From: Planctomycetales bacterium
GTDB taxonomy: Bacteria; Planctomycetota; Planctomycetia; Planctomycetales; Planctomycetaceae
Assembly (NCBI GenBank): GCA_028285345.1
Contig: JANQPT010000044.1
Span: 434,001-498,000, forward strand
DNA length: 64,000 nucleotides
Direction of reading: 5' to 3'
The first letter of the stretch is position 1, and each line of letters starts with the position of its first letter. The notes under the pieces are model-generated. The model did no database searches. It was not told where the DNA came from and saw only the letters and a list, made by a program, of their open reading frames with translations. The position numbers and the translations under genes are program-made. Positions 36,042 through 45,025 of this stretch are shown piece after piece.

Positions 36042-36955
36042 TCCACGCAAATTCTCCGGTCGTTGAACTGCAGGCACTGGACGAGCTCTGGTTTCAGGTC
36101 GCGGGGACGCTGTGCAACCTGGAATGCACGCACTGTTTCATCAGTTGTAGCCCGCACAACGACAGCTTCGGCTTTCTGACGCTCGACGACGTCGAACAGC
36201 GGTTGGAAGAGTCGGTCGCTTGGGGGGTGAAGGAGTATTACTTCACAGGCGGAGAACCGTTTCTAAATAAAGAGTTAGTTCCGATGCTGGTGCGGACTTT
36301 GGAATACGGCCCGGCGACGGTGCTGACCAACGCGACCGTGCTTCGCCCGCAATGGCTGGAAGAGTTGCATGCGGCGGAACAGGGGAGTCTTTACAGTTTG
36401 GAGTTTCGCGTTTCAATCGACGGGCCGACGCCTGAGATGAACGATCCGATCCGCGGGCCGCGTACGTTTCAACGGGCGATGGAGGGCGTACAGTTATTGG
36501 TTGAGCACGACTTCCTGCCGATTATCACCATGACGCGCACATGGGACGAGTCGAAGGATGAGGAGATTCTCGGACGCTTTCGTGAGGTGTTGAAGGATCG
36601 CGGATACGCGCATCCCAGACTCAAGATATTGCCGCGTTTGCAAATCGGAGCAGAGGCCACGCGCACGGAGGGTTATGCGGCACACGATCGCATCACGGCG
36701 GAGATGCTGGTCGACTACGACTGCAGCCAGTTGATCTGCTCGCACAGCCGCGTCATCACCGACAAGGGCGTTTGTGTCTGCCCGATTTTGATTGACGCGC
36801 CCGACGCGCTGTTGGGGGCGACGCTGGCCGAGGCGCAGACTTGCTTTCCGCTCTCGCACGGGGCTTGCTACACCTGTTATCAATTCGGGGCGATTTGTAC
36901 GAATCCATCATCACAAGTGGTCGAGTCGCAGAAGACTTCGCGGAACAGTTCTTGA
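36038..36955 (+). CDS. radical SAM protein with extra C-terminal cysteines
   Basis: The 305-residue protein has the radical SAM cluster motif CNLECTHC (Cys26, Cys30, Cys33). YYFTGGEPFLN follows (the GGE motif for SAM binding), then TNATVL and RVSIDGPTPEMND. The C-terminus has further cysteines (LICSHSRVITDKGVCVCPIL and GACYTCYQFGAICTNP) that could ligate a second Fe-S cluster in SPASM or twitch style. Start overlaps the upstream FAD oxidoreductase stop (ATGA); the phosphoesterase-like gene follows after 25 bp. It may modify a small molecule or peptide, but no precursor peptide gene was seen. Confidence 0.8.
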   Translation: MIHANSPVVELQALDELWFQVAGTLCNLECTHCFISCSPHNDSFGFLTLDDVEQRLEESVAWGVKEYYFTGGEPFLNKELVPMLVRTLEYGPATVLTNATVLRPQWLEELHAAEQGSLYSLEFRVSIDGPTPEMNDPIRGPRTFQRAMEGVQLLVEHDFLPIITMTRTWDESKDEEILGRFREVLKDRGYAHPRLKILPRLQIGAEATRTEGYAAHDRITAEMLVDYDCSQLICSHSRVITDKGVCVCPILIDAPDALLGATLAEAQTCFPLSHGACYTCYQFGAICTNPSSQVVESQKTSRNSS

Positions 36956-36980
36956 AGCAGCAGAGTCGTGGAGGAGCAGA

Positions 36981-37772
36981 GTGCGGTTGGCGGTGTTCGG
37001 CGGAGTCTATAACAACTACCTGGCGCTGGAGTCAGCGATCGACGATGCGCAGCGTCAGGGGGCAGACGCGCTGTATTGTCTGGGCGACATGGGCGCGTTC
37101 GGTCCGCATCCCGATCGAGTGTTTCCGCTGTTGCGCGAACATGACGTGCTTTGCATTCAAGGGAATTACGACAACAGCATCGGCAACGATCTGCAGGATT
37201 GCCAGTGCGGCTATACCGATGCGCGCGACAATTATTTCGCCAAGTTGAGTTATGACTACACCTATGCCAAAACCTCAGTCGAGAACCGAAGCTGGATGCG
37301 CGAGTTGCCGGCCGAGCACCGGGAGGAGATCGACGGGCTGAAGTTCTTGTTTTGTCACGGCAGTCCGCGGAGGACGAACGAGTTTCTGTGGGAGTCGACG
37401 ACGAGTACTCAGTTCCTGAATAAGCTGGCAGACGACTACGCCGCCGATGTGATGTTGGGGTCGCATTCGGGAATTCATTGGCAGCGCGAGTTGAATCAGG
37501 GCCGGCGGTTCGTCAACGTCGGCGTGTTGGGCCGTCCGGAAAACGACGGCCTCACGAACGTTTGGTATGCCTTGGTCGCCACCGGCAAAGATGCAACGCA
37601 GGGGGGGCTTGACATCCGTTTTGTGCCGCTGGAATATGACCACCATCGGTTAGCCGCCGAGATGCGGGCTGAGAAATTGCCGGAAGAATTTGTGGCGACG
37701 ATCGAGTCGGGCTGGTGGACGACGTGCCTGGAGATTCTGCCCTCCAAGGAGCGTCGCCGGGGGCGTTTTTGA
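36981..37772 (+). CDS. metallophosphoesterase-fold protein with degenerate metal motifs
   Basis: A GTG start with GAGGAG four bases upstream gives 263 residues. The order of motifs is that of YfcE/PrpE-like phosphoesterases, but several metal ligands are altered. The first motif reads [13 protein letters not shown] where DxHGN is usual, the third reads GNYDNS instead of GNHD, and the last reads LGSHSGIHW instead of [12 protein letters not shown] and FCHGSPR are retained. It is third in a tight run after the FAD and radical SAM genes. It may bind a phosphorylated ligand, use a different metal set, or be inactive as a phosphatase. Confidence 0.72.
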   Translation: MRLAVFGGVYNNYLALESAIDDAQRQGADALYCLGDMGAFGPHPDRVFPLLREHDVLCIQGNYDNSIGNDLQDCQCGYTDARDNYFAKLSYDYTYAKTSVENRSWMRELPAEHREEIDGLKFLFCHGSPRRTNEFLWESTTSTQFLNKLADDYAADVMLGSHSGIHWQRELNQGRRFVNVGVLGRPENDGLTNVWYALVATGKDATQGGLDIRFVPLEYDHHRLAAEMRAEKLPEEFVATIESGWWTTCLEILPSKERRRGRF

Positions 37773-37812
37773 GGACTGTCGCGGCGAACGGCCTGTGGGA
37801 AGGATCGGGATT

Positions 37813-38262
37813 TTGAGAGCAGTCGTACAGCGGGTTTCCCGCGCTCAGGTGACCGTCGCCGATGAAATTGCCGGGGCGATTTCGCGCGGGTTCTTGGTGC
37901 TGCTCGGCGTGGAGGAGGACGACACGCAGGATGACGTGATTTATCTCGCCGCGAAAATTGCCGGTCTGCGGATCTTTGAAGATGACGGCGGAAAAATGAA
38001 TCTGGCGCTGGAGGATGTCGGTGGCGCGATGCTGGTGGTGAGCCAGTTTACGCTGCTGGGCGATTGCCGTCAGGGCCGCCGGCCGAGTTTCGTCAAAGCG
38101 GCCCGTCCGGAATCGGCGGAGCGTCTGTATCGAAGTTTTGTCGCCGAGATTCGCGGCCGGGGAATCGAAGTTGCCACCGGCCGGTTTCAAGAGCAGATGG
38201 ATGTGGAACTGGTCAATGACGGACCGGTCACTTTGCTGGTCGACAGCCGCAAGCAATTCTGA
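37813..38262 (+). CDS. dtd: D-aminoacyl-tRNA deacylase
   Basis: A TTG start is chosen because [14 protein letters not shown] is the family N-terminus; GTG 37795 would add six residues. The 149-residue length matches Dtd. Catalytic-site signatures [11 protein letters not shown] and [11 protein letters not shown] (with the cis Gly-Pro that rejects L-amino acids) are intact. The enzyme removes D-amino acids, and glycine from tRNA-Ala, for translation quality control. It follows the phosphoesterase-like gene by 40 bp, so it may share its transcript, although the functional link is not obvious. Confidence 0.92.
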   Translation: MRAVVQRVSRAQVTVADEIAGAISRGFLVLLGVEEDDTQDDVIYLAAKIAGLRIFEDDGGKMNLALEDVGGAMLVVSQFTLLGDCRQGRRPSFVKAARPESAERLYRSFVAEIRGRGIEVATGRFQEQMDVELVNDGPVTLLVDSRKQF

Positions 38263-38421
38263 GTAGGGGAGCGGCATGCCAGCGCCCCATTTCAGCGACG
38301 GCCGCAGGGAGGGAACGCCTCGCAAACCCCTAAAAATGCGGTGTTTTGGCAACGCTCGAATGAAACATAACGGACATTATCGGACGTTGCGTATCCGCTG
38401 AAATAAGGGGCTTGCGGCGGT

Positions 38422-39405
38422 TCATTCCTCGATGGGGATCGTGACCGCCCCCTCTTCGAACTCGCCCATCCGGCGGAACTTCTCGTAACGGTGGTCGAGC
38501 AACTCTTGGTCGGAAAGGCCTTCGAGCGACTTGAGGCTTTCAGTGAGACTCGCTTTGAGCCGCGTCGCCATTTGGCGATGGCTCCGGTGGGCGCCGCCCA
38601 GCGGTTCTGGGATGATCTCGTCGATCACCCCCAATCGGAGCAAATCGGGCGCGGTGAACCTCAGGGCGCGAGCCGCTTTGTCGGCGTGCTTGACGTGCTT
38701 CCACAGGATGCCCGCACAACCCTCGGGACTGATTACGGAATAATAGGCGTGCTGCAAGATTGCGACGTGATCGGCGATGCCGATCCCCAAAGCGCCGCCC
38801 GAACCGCCCTCCCCGATGACGACGGCCGTGATCGGTGTGGGAATTCGCGACATCTCGCGGAGATTGAAGGCGATGTTGTACGCCTGCCCGCGTTCCTCGG
38901 CTCCGATGCCTGGGTAAGCGCCGGGTGTGTCGATGAGGCAAACGATGGGCAGATTGAATTTTGCCGCCATTTGCATTCTGGACAACGCTTTGCGGTACCC
39001 TTCGGGGTGGGCACAGCCATAGTGGCACTCGCTCCGTTCGGGGATCGTCCGCCCTTTTTGCTGGCCGACCAGCATGACTTTGCGACCGTTGAGCTTGGCA
39101 AATCCAGTCAGCACGGCCCGATCGTCGCCGAACGCCCGGTCGCCGTGCAGTTCGACAAACTCGTCGAACAACAACTCGATGTAGTCGGGCGTCTGCGGAC
39201 GGCCGGTTTGTCGCGCAACCTGTACGGTCTGCCAAGCATCCAGGTTGTCAAATATCTCCCGCGTCAGCCTGGTGATCTCTAGCTTCAGTTGACGGATCTC
39301 TTCCTGAAGTTCGGGAGTCTGCTCCTCCCGGCTCTCAAGTTCCTTCAATTGAGACTTGAGTTGCTGAATCGGCCGCTCGAACGGGAGCGGTTGATAGTCG
39401 GCCAT
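38422..39405 (-). CDS. accA: acetyl-CoA carboxylase carboxyltransferase subunit alpha
   Basis: The 327-residue protein aligns by eye along its length with AccA: the helical N-terminus (FERPIQQLKSQLKELE), RPQTPDYIELLFDEFVELHG, GDRAFGDDRA, GQQKGR, CLIDTPGAYPGIGAEERGQ and VVIGEGGSGGALGI. With AccD it transfers the carboxyl group from biotin to acetyl-CoA, making malonyl-CoA for fatty acid synthesis. accD, accB and accC are not in the window. It is convergent with dtd and lies 146 bp downstream of the kinase gene on the same strand. Confidence 0.95.
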   Translation of the reverse strand: MADYQPLPFERPIQQLKSQLKELESREEQTPELQEEIRQLKLEITRLTREIFDNLDAWQTVQVARQTGRPQTPDYIELLFDEFVELHGDRAFGDDRAVLTGFAKLNGRKVMLVGQQKGRTIPERSECHYGCAHPEGYRKALSRMQMAAKFNLPIVCLIDTPGAYPGIGAEERGQAYNIAFNLREMSRIPTPITAVVIGEGGSGGALGIGIADHVAILQHAYYSVISPEGCAGILWKHVKHADKAARALRFTAPDLLRLGVIDEIIPEPLGGAHRSHRQMATRLKASLTESLKSLEGLSDQELLDHRYEKFRRMGEFEEGAVTIPIEE

Positions 39406-39551
39406 TCTGAAGTTAATTCCACTGAAAAGGGTGACCTGGCGTTCGCGTACGCTTACCCACAGATCGTCGTGAGTTTGCGGAACCAGGTCAAGAGATCTAC
39501 AAGCGTCCGGACAGAAAACCGGTCGTGCGACGTCAAGCGGAGCGCCGCAAT

Positions 39552-41042
39552 TTAGGAAACATCCGGGAGTGAGTCGAACATGTCGAGATCGCTGATGTTG
39601 ATCACCGTCCCTTCGTTTTTCTTGTCCGCCGGCTTCTCAGGTTGCTTTTCAGTGGAATTCGCCTCTGGGACGGGCGTTGCTTGATCTTGCGGAGGGGCAG
39701 GCATCTGTCCCGGCACGGCTTGCGGCGGTACTTGCGGCTGACCCGGCATTTGTTGTGGAGGAACGGGCATTCCCGGTTGTTGTTGCGCCGCGGCTTGCTG
39801 CAAGGCCTGCTGTTGTTGCCAGGCCTGTTGCATCGCTTGCTGCTGCCACGCTTGCTGCATGGCCTGTTGCTGCATGGCCTGTTGCATCGCGTGCTGTTGC
39901 ATGGCCTGTTGATGCAGGGCCTGTTGCATTGCGGCTTGTTGTTCGGGGGTCATGGCCGGAGGCGGCGTCCCCGGCTGGGATTGCGGCGGAGCCGGAGGCG
40001 GCGCAGGCGGCTCTTTCTTGGCGACCGGCTGTTTCGTTGGTGGTTGGCGCTCGGGCAGGACCGCGTTCGGATTCTTTTTGAGAGCCTCGGTCCGCATTGC
40101 ATCCAGCCGGCTGTCGATTCGTGAGGCGATGCCGTCGGACTGCTCGCGGAGCAGTTGTTCGTGCTTTTCGTCTTCGGTCATCACCTGCTTCTCTTGGATT
40201 TCCTCTTTAAAGATTCGCACGTTGCGAAATTCGGACAAGAGCTCGTCGATATTTTGCTGCCGATTTTTGGGGTTCTTGGCCACCATCTTCATCACCATCT
40301 GGTCCATCTCCGGCGTCACATTTTCATTAAAAACCGACGGGGGATCTGGAGTCGATTTTAGGTGGTCCATCAGCAGGTCATCGGGGTTCGACGATCGAAA
40401 CAACGGCCGTCCGGTGATGAGCTCAAAGATGGTGACGCCGAAATTGTAGATGTCCGTCTGGGCCGTCAATTGCATGTTGCGGATCTGTTCGGGCGCCATA
40501 TATGTTCGCGTCCCCTGCACCGGCCCCTTTTTCTTGCGATTGACCATCTTGCCGAAGGAACTCGCCGGCCGTGCTGCGAGAGAGAAGTCGATCAAGCGGG
40601 CCTCGGAGGCTTTGTTGAGCAAAATGTTCTCCGGCTTCACGTCGCGGTGAATCCAGTTGCGCGTGTGCATGTGCCCCAAGGCCTCGGCGATGGATTCAAT
40701 CAGCTTTCTGGCGCGCAGCCAGATCGAATGGATGTCGTTCCGCAGTTGCACTTTTAGATTGTTGGCCCGGAATAGTTCCATCGCGATGTAGGCGTGACTG
40801 CGGTTCACGACACAATCAAGCACCTTGACGATATTCGGATGGTCCAGTTGGGAGCCGACTTTTGCCTCGTACTTCATGCTCTGTTTCTGCGTGCGGACGG
40901 CGAACGCTTCGGGGAGCAATATCTTCAGCGCAACGGAGCGAGAGGACGAGAGGTCGCTTGCTTCCCACACCTGCGTATGCCGGCCTGTGGCGAGACAGTT
41001 GACCAGTTGGTAGCTATCGATTGTGACTGGGTTTTCCGACAC
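39552..41042 (-). CDS. Ser/Thr protein kinase-like protein with atypical motifs and Gln/Pro-rich tail
   Basis: GTG start with AAGGGG upstream; 496 residues. Kinase fold residues about 10-275: VALK (Lys40), HRDVKPENIL (Asp134) and YMAPEQ are present. The glycine loop reads CLATGRHTQV, without the GxGxxG spacing, and the metal-binding DFG reads DFS (152-154). Activity is therefore uncertain but possible, since Lys and both Asp residues remain. A charged helical linker (about 285-330) leads into a low-complexity tail of Pro, Gln, Met and Ala, ending in an acidic ISDLDMFDSLPDV motif. No membrane segment. The tail may mediate assembly or be a phosphorylation-regulated docking region. Confidence 0.82.
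   Translation of the reverse strand: MSENPVTIDSYQLVNCLATGRHTQVWEASDLSSSRSVALKILLPEAFAVRTQKQSMKYEAKVGSQLDHPNIVKVLDCVVNRSHAYIAMELFRANNLKVQLRNDIHSIWLRARKLIESIAEALGHMHTRNWIHRDVKPENILLNKASEARLIDFSLAARPASSFGKMVNRKKKGPVQGTRTYMAPEQIRNMQLTAQTDIYNFGVTIFELITGRPLFRSSNPDDLLMDHLKSTPDPPSVFNENVTPEMDQMVMKMVAKNPKNRQQNIDELLSEFRNVRIFKEEIQEKQVMTEDEKHEQLLREQSDGIASRIDSRLDAMRTEALKKNPNAVLPERQPPTKQPVAKKEPPAPPPAPPQSQPGTPPPAMTPEQQAAMQQALHQQAMQQHAMQQAMQQQAMQQAWQQQAMQQAWQQQQALQQAAAQQQPGMPVPPQQMPGQPQVPPQAVPGQMPAPPQDQATPVPEANSTEKQPEKPADKKNEGTVINISDLDMFDSLPDVS
39778..39945 (-). repeat. degenerate tandem repeat encoding Met-Gln-Gln-Ala units
   Basis: About 168 bp of the kinase gene consists of imperfect 9-21-bp repeats encoding AMQQ, AWQQQ and ALQQ units (for example ATGCAGCAACAGGC-type blocks). 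Such tracts change length easily by replication slippage, always in triplets here, so the frame is preserved. Confidence 0.7.
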
Positions 41043-41186
41043 GGGATGGAGCCCCTTGTGAAATGTCCGTGCGGTTCAGATCAAACAGAAACGCAGAGTC
41101 GTAAGTTGGTTTGCGGTGTGTGCAACAAAGTACGGAATGTGCTGACAATCTTCCCCTGCACCGTTCCGTTTTCTGCCTTAGGGCCG

Positions 41187-42305
41187 TTACAGGCCTCTAT
41201 CCCTCTTGTTCTTGGCTGCGGGTTTTTCATCGGCTGGGTCGTCGACCTCTTTCGTCCAAGGTCGAAGCAATGTCCCGTCGGTGAGTTCGCTCGAGGATGA
41301 GACGATCACCTCGTCTCCAGCGGAAAAATCGCCCGAGACGTAGATGCGTTCGCTGCCGATTTGGGCCAACGGATCGATCGTGACATCGCGCACGGTAAAG
41401 TCTCGCACGACCTGCACTTTGCGGCGGCCTTCCTCCTGATTCGACAAAGCGATCGACGGAACCACCGCCACTGGTTTTACGGGGATCAATTCGACGTAGA
41501 CCGCCTGCCCCGGCTGAAACTGATTGTTTCTGTTGGGAATGCGTATGGTCGCCATCGCCAATGAATTTGCCAGTTCTCGCAAAGCATCATACTCCGACGG
41601 CGCGGGCAATACCGAGTCGACCGTCGCTTTGGCGACGTCGGTTTCGATTGTGATGTCCATCGATTGCCCGAGTCGGACGCGCGTGCGGTCAACGGGAACA
41701 TTCGCCGTCAGTGATGTCAGGTCGCCGAGTTGGGCCACCGGCTCCCCTGCCCTGACGAATTGTCCGGGGACGACGAACACGCTTAATATCACACCGGCAA
41801 ATGGACCGCGGACAACCATCTTTTCCATGTCGTACTGCTGCAAATCGAGTTCCGCTTTGGCGGCTTCCAACTTGGCTTTCGCCAACGCAACTTCGTCGGC
41901 CGCTGCTTTTTGCTCTGCAAGCTTCAATTCGATTTGCCGCGCTTCCACCAGCGCTTTGGCGCGTCGCACGTGAAACTCGGCTCGCGTTTGATCCAGGCGA
42001 ACGACGTCCCCTTGCGTCGGAAGATTGTCGCCACGCTTCACTTCGACGTCCCGGATGATGCCATCGACAGGCGCGGTCAAGGCGATTGAGCGTGCCGGAG
42101 CCAACCGCAGCGGAATGCGATATGTACGCGGGTCCTCCAAGATGAGCGGCTGACGCTTGATGACGGTCGCCGAGTCATCGGCGTCGTCGGGGTTGTCTTT
42201 TGACGCCCGACGCCGTTCTCCCTGTTGCGCTACGGCGGCCACAACGAGACACGTCAACAAGGACGCCAGAACTCCAAATCTGAGGAATCTATGATTGAGC
42301 GTCAC
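41187..42305 (-). CDS. HlyD/RND-type periplasmic adaptor protein
   Basis: The 372-residue protein begins at GTG and has a signal peptide (FGVLASLLTCLVVAAVAQQ). The membrane-fusion-protein order is visible: a biotinyl-lipoyl-like half (IALTAPVDGIIRDVEVKRGD), an alpha-helical hairpin (about residues 115-160, RAKALVEARQIELKLAEQK), then the second half-lipoyl MVVRGPFAGVILSVFVVPGQ and beta-barrel domains. Such adaptors link an inner-membrane pump to an outer-membrane channel. No pump or TolC gene is next to it, so it is an orphan here; the upstream neighbour is divergent. Confidence 0.82.
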   Translation of the reverse strand: MTLNHRFLRFGVLASLLTCLVVAAVAQQGERRRASKDNPDDADDSATVIKRQPLILEDPRTYRIPLRLAPARSIALTAPVDGIIRDVEVKRGDNLPTQGDVVRLDQTRAEFHVRRAKALVEARQIELKLAEQKAAADEVALAKAKLEAAKAELDLQQYDMEKMVVRGPFAGVILSVFVVPGQFVRAGEPVAQLGDLTSLTANVPVDRTRVRLGQSMDITIETDVAKATVDSVLPAPSEYDALRELANSLAMATIRIPNRNNQFQPGQAVYVELIPVKPVAVVPSIALSNQEEGRRKVQVVRDFTVRDVTIDPLAQIGSERIYVSGDFSAGDEVIVSSSSELTDGTLLRPWTKEVDDPADEKPAAKNKRDRGL

Positions 42306-42787
42306 TGAGCGTTACCCCTACTCTGTTGAACCACCAATCGCGCCAGATCGCGAACCGACATTTCTGATGCGAAGAACCGCCCCGGGAATTGTTGATTCAG
42401 TGCAGAAGAAGTCAAGTTTTCCGGAACGATCGGAATGTGGATCGTCGCTGGCGATAGGCCGTTCGAACCGCGACCGGAAACCCCTATAACTAGGATACGG
42501 CGACACGATAGAACGTGTCAATGTGGCTACGGCCGGTCCCGGTCAGTGTGCGGCGTTTGAACGAACAATGTAGAGTGTTCTTGGCCGCGAGCGGTCGATT
42601 GTCCGTTTGTGGACCGCGGTGGGCGACGATGGGCCAAGCAACGTTCGATAACGGCGGTCTGGCGAACCGCTGTCCCGGTATGATACGATCTGGTGAGGCG
42701 GTTGGCATGCAGCGAGCCGCCGATGACCGTCATACCTTCCCACCATTCCCCCGCATCCGGTGCCCCCTCCATCATAGGGAGATATCC
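42306..42787. other. 482-bp divergent intergenic region
   Basis: Separates the divergent adaptor and thioredoxin-fold genes. Open frames run through it, including an N-terminal extension of the downstream gene, but their Arg/Cys-rich translations lack family features and no ribosome-binding site supports them. Both promoters should lie here; no repeat of the GTAG family was found. Confidence 0.4.
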
Positions 42788-44164
42788 TTGTCCACGAGCC
42801 TCTTGCCGCAGTTGCTGCTGTTAACCGCTTTGACGTCTCCCGTCACCGATTCGGACGCGTTCGAGCTGCGCTACCAGGGCACGCTGACTGAGACCGGCCG
42901 CGAATCGAACGGGGAGACGGTGAAGCGGTTCAACCTTTATTGTTTCGGGTCCCGATCGGGCGACGGGGGTCAACGATTGACCTTCCTGCTGGACGAACGC
43001 GGCGGCGGCAGTTGGCCTTGGCCGGAGCGTTATGGAAGCATTCAGCTCAATCAGCAGCTCAAGCCGACGAATCCAACACAAATCCGCCTGCTCTACACTC
43101 ACGAAGGCAAACCGACTTCGATTCGACTGCGGCGCCCACTGTTTGAACACCGCGACAAACTTGCTCCGAACGCAGCGTTCAAAGTGGGACAGGTCGAGTA
43201 TCGCGTCTCCGGTTCGAGCAAATTCAAAGAGATGGATTGCTGGGACGTCGAAAGCGTGACCAACTTCGGCTTGCGCGAAAAGCTGACTGTCGAAAAATCG
43301 AGCGGACTGATCGTCCGCGGGTCGCGCGAGTTGACGCGCGGGCGCGGCGTGCCGTTTTCGTTGGCCTGGGAACTGCAGTCGGCCCTGCCTCTCGATAAGC
43401 CTGCCCAAGAAAAACTGCAACCGGCAGTCGACACGCTGCTGAAATTGCAGACCGACCTGCAGCGGCCGGAGAATGCCATGCAGCCGGAACTGACTGCGGA
43501 ACAGTTGAAAACCGCTGAGGCGGTTGCGGATCAGTTGAAGCAGCAAGCGGAAGAGACGCCGTTTGCCCGACTGGCGGCCGCCATTCGCCGGGACATCAAG
43601 CTGCAATCTCGACGCGATGACGACGTCGAAAAACTGGCCGGAAAATTTGTCGGCCAATCCGCGCCGGAGTTGTCACTGACGACGATTGGCAACAAAAACG
43701 TCGATCCTGGATCATTTGACGGAAATGTCGTGGTGCTCCATTTTTGGAGTTACAAGTCCGATCCGCTGGAAGAGCCGTACGGCCAGGCCGCCTACCTCGA
43801 CTTTTCCTATTCGCGGTACAAGAAACTGGGCGTCCAAGTTTTCGGAGTTGCCGTGAACAACGGACTCGCCGACGCCGCGACGCGCGGCGGAGCGCTGCAG
43901 AGTGCGCGCAAATTCAAAAACTTCATGAACCTCAGCTACCCCATCGCGTTTGATGGAGGCGAGCTGATCGCCAAGTTCGGCGATCCCCGCCGCGTGGGAG
44001 CCAAACTCCCCCTGTGGGTTGTGATCGGCGCCGACGGAAAGATCACGCACTACAAACTGGGCTACTACAAAATCAATCCGGATGAAGGACTGCGGCCACT
44101 GGACAAAGCGGTTGGACTGGCCGTGCGGGCGAAACGCAAAGCGGGCGGACAATCGTCGAAGTGA
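42788..44164 (+). CDS. exported protein with TlpA/redoxin-like domain lacking the CxxC
   Basis: TTG 42788 with GGGAG six bases upstream begins a signal-like segment (LSTSLLPQLLLLTALTSPV); 458 residues. The N-terminal half (to about residue 190) is beta-rich and unrecognised; a Gln-rich helical section follows. From about residue 285 comes a thioredoxin/peroxiredoxin fold: FVGQSAPELSLTTI, then VVVLHFWSYKSDPLEEPYGQ where WCxxC would normally sit, and VFGVAVNNG, LPLWVVIGADGKI. The redox cysteines are replaced by Ser and Asp positions, so it cannot work as a normal disulfide oxidoreductase. It may be a binding or scaffold protein in the periplasm. Confidence 0.72.
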   Translation: MSTSLLPQLLLLTALTSPVTDSDAFELRYQGTLTETGRESNGETVKRFNLYCFGSRSGDGGQRLTFLLDERGGGSWPWPERYGSIQLNQQLKPTNPTQIRLLYTHEGKPTSIRLRRPLFEHRDKLAPNAAFKVGQVEYRVSGSSKFKEMDCWDVESVTNFGLREKLTVEKSSGLIVRGSRELTRGRGVPFSLAWELQSALPLDKPAQEKLQPAVDTLLKLQTDLQRPENAMQPELTAEQLKTAEAVADQLKQQAEETPFARLAAAIRRDIKLQSRRDDDVEKLAGKFVGQSAPELSLTTIGNKNVDPGSFDGNVVVLHFWSYKSDPLEEPYGQAAYLDFSYSRYKKLGVQVFGVAVNNGLADAATRGGALQSARKFKNFMNLSYPIAFDGGELIAKFGDPRRVGAKLPLWVVIGADGKITHYKLGYYKINPDEGLRPLDKAVGLAVRAKRKAGGQSSK

Positions 44165-44229
44165 ATGCGGAATAGTCGTTCGTCAGCGGCCGGCACTGCG
44201 AGGGGGGCTCCACGAACGCTTGCCCGCGC

Positions 44230-44916
44230 TTAGTAACAGCAAAACCAGCCCCGCATTTTCAAATAGCACCGCTTCGTGCAGAGTTTCGTGTCCTGCCACG
44301 CGCGGCCGCACCAACTGTCCGCGGGTTCCGGTTTTGGTGTGCACAATTTGACCGCTATCCGTGGGACATACGCCTGCTTGATGTGCACCCCTTTGTGCAA
44401 GCTTGCAGGCGATACCAGCGGCGGGTTCACGGCTTTCATCACGCCGGCCGCCACCAAAGCATCGGTGACGTACTCCGAACAGTGCAGTCCGTGATTGCGT
44501 TTTCCGGTTAAGTGGTGCCTGACGGCGTACGGGCGGCCGACCTGCTCCTCCAACTCCGCACAGAAGTTGTCTTGCTGATTCTTGGTCAATGCGATTCGCG
44601 GCTGGACAATATGGATTTCGCCCGACGATTGTCCCGCCAGGTAGCTGGCCAGATCTTGTTTGCGGACACCGTGGCCGTTAGCACTGTCGTAAACATAGAG
44701 CGCACTCCCCTGCTCTGCGACGGCGGCGACGTGCGTAAAACGGCTCTGTGTGTAAACCCGGACTGCCAGGCAGTCCCCTTTGCTGAAAATCAGAGTGCCG
44801 GTGGGCAGGGAGTCAATTTGCTCGACTATCTCCGCCGGGGTCAGAGTCTGCAACTGAACGTCGACTGCTGCCGACGGCGGCGCCGCCAACAGCGCGGTCG
44901 CGAGAATCCAAGACAT
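44230..44916 (-). CDS. YiiX/YebB-like NlpC/P60-superfamily cysteine peptidase
   Basis: AAAGGAG precedes the ATG; 228 residues with a short signal-like start (MSWILATALLAAPPSAAV). The permuted NlpC/P60 arrangement is visible: His62 in SRFTHVAAVAE comes before the nucleophile Cys146 in GLHCSEYVTDAL, with GTLIFSKGDCLAVRVY ahead of them. YiiX-like proteins hydrolyse amide or ester links, often of lipids or peptidoglycan-derived substrates. The C-terminus is Cys-rich (about six Cys in the last 40 residues, ending RGWFCCY), suggesting disulfides or metal binding. Alone, and convergent with the thioredoxin-fold gene. Confidence 0.82.
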   Translation of the reverse strand: MSWILATALLAAPPSAAVDVQLQTLTPAEIVEQIDSLPTGTLIFSKGDCLAVRVYTQSRFTHVAAVAEQGSALYVYDSANGHGVRKQDLASYLAGQSSGEIHIVQPRIALTKNQQDNFCAELEEQVGRPYAVRHHLTGKRNHGLHCSEYVTDALVAAGVMKAVNPPLVSPASLHKGVHIKQAYVPRIAVKLCTPKPEPADSWCGRAWQDTKLCTKRCYLKMRGWFCCY

Positions 44917-45025
44917 GCGCTTTCTCCTTTATCGTGAACAAAGCGGTCCCATAGGGACGGACCGTCCCGTCAGTTTTTCGTCCTGCAAGCGGGAATCTTA
45001 CCAGAAATTTTGAGAAAAACAAAAA

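Noticed and set aside
42515-42787. N-terminal extension of the thioredoxin-fold protein
   Set aside because: Cys/Arg-rich non-domain sequence; TTG 42788 is preceded by GGGAG and opens a signal-like segment.
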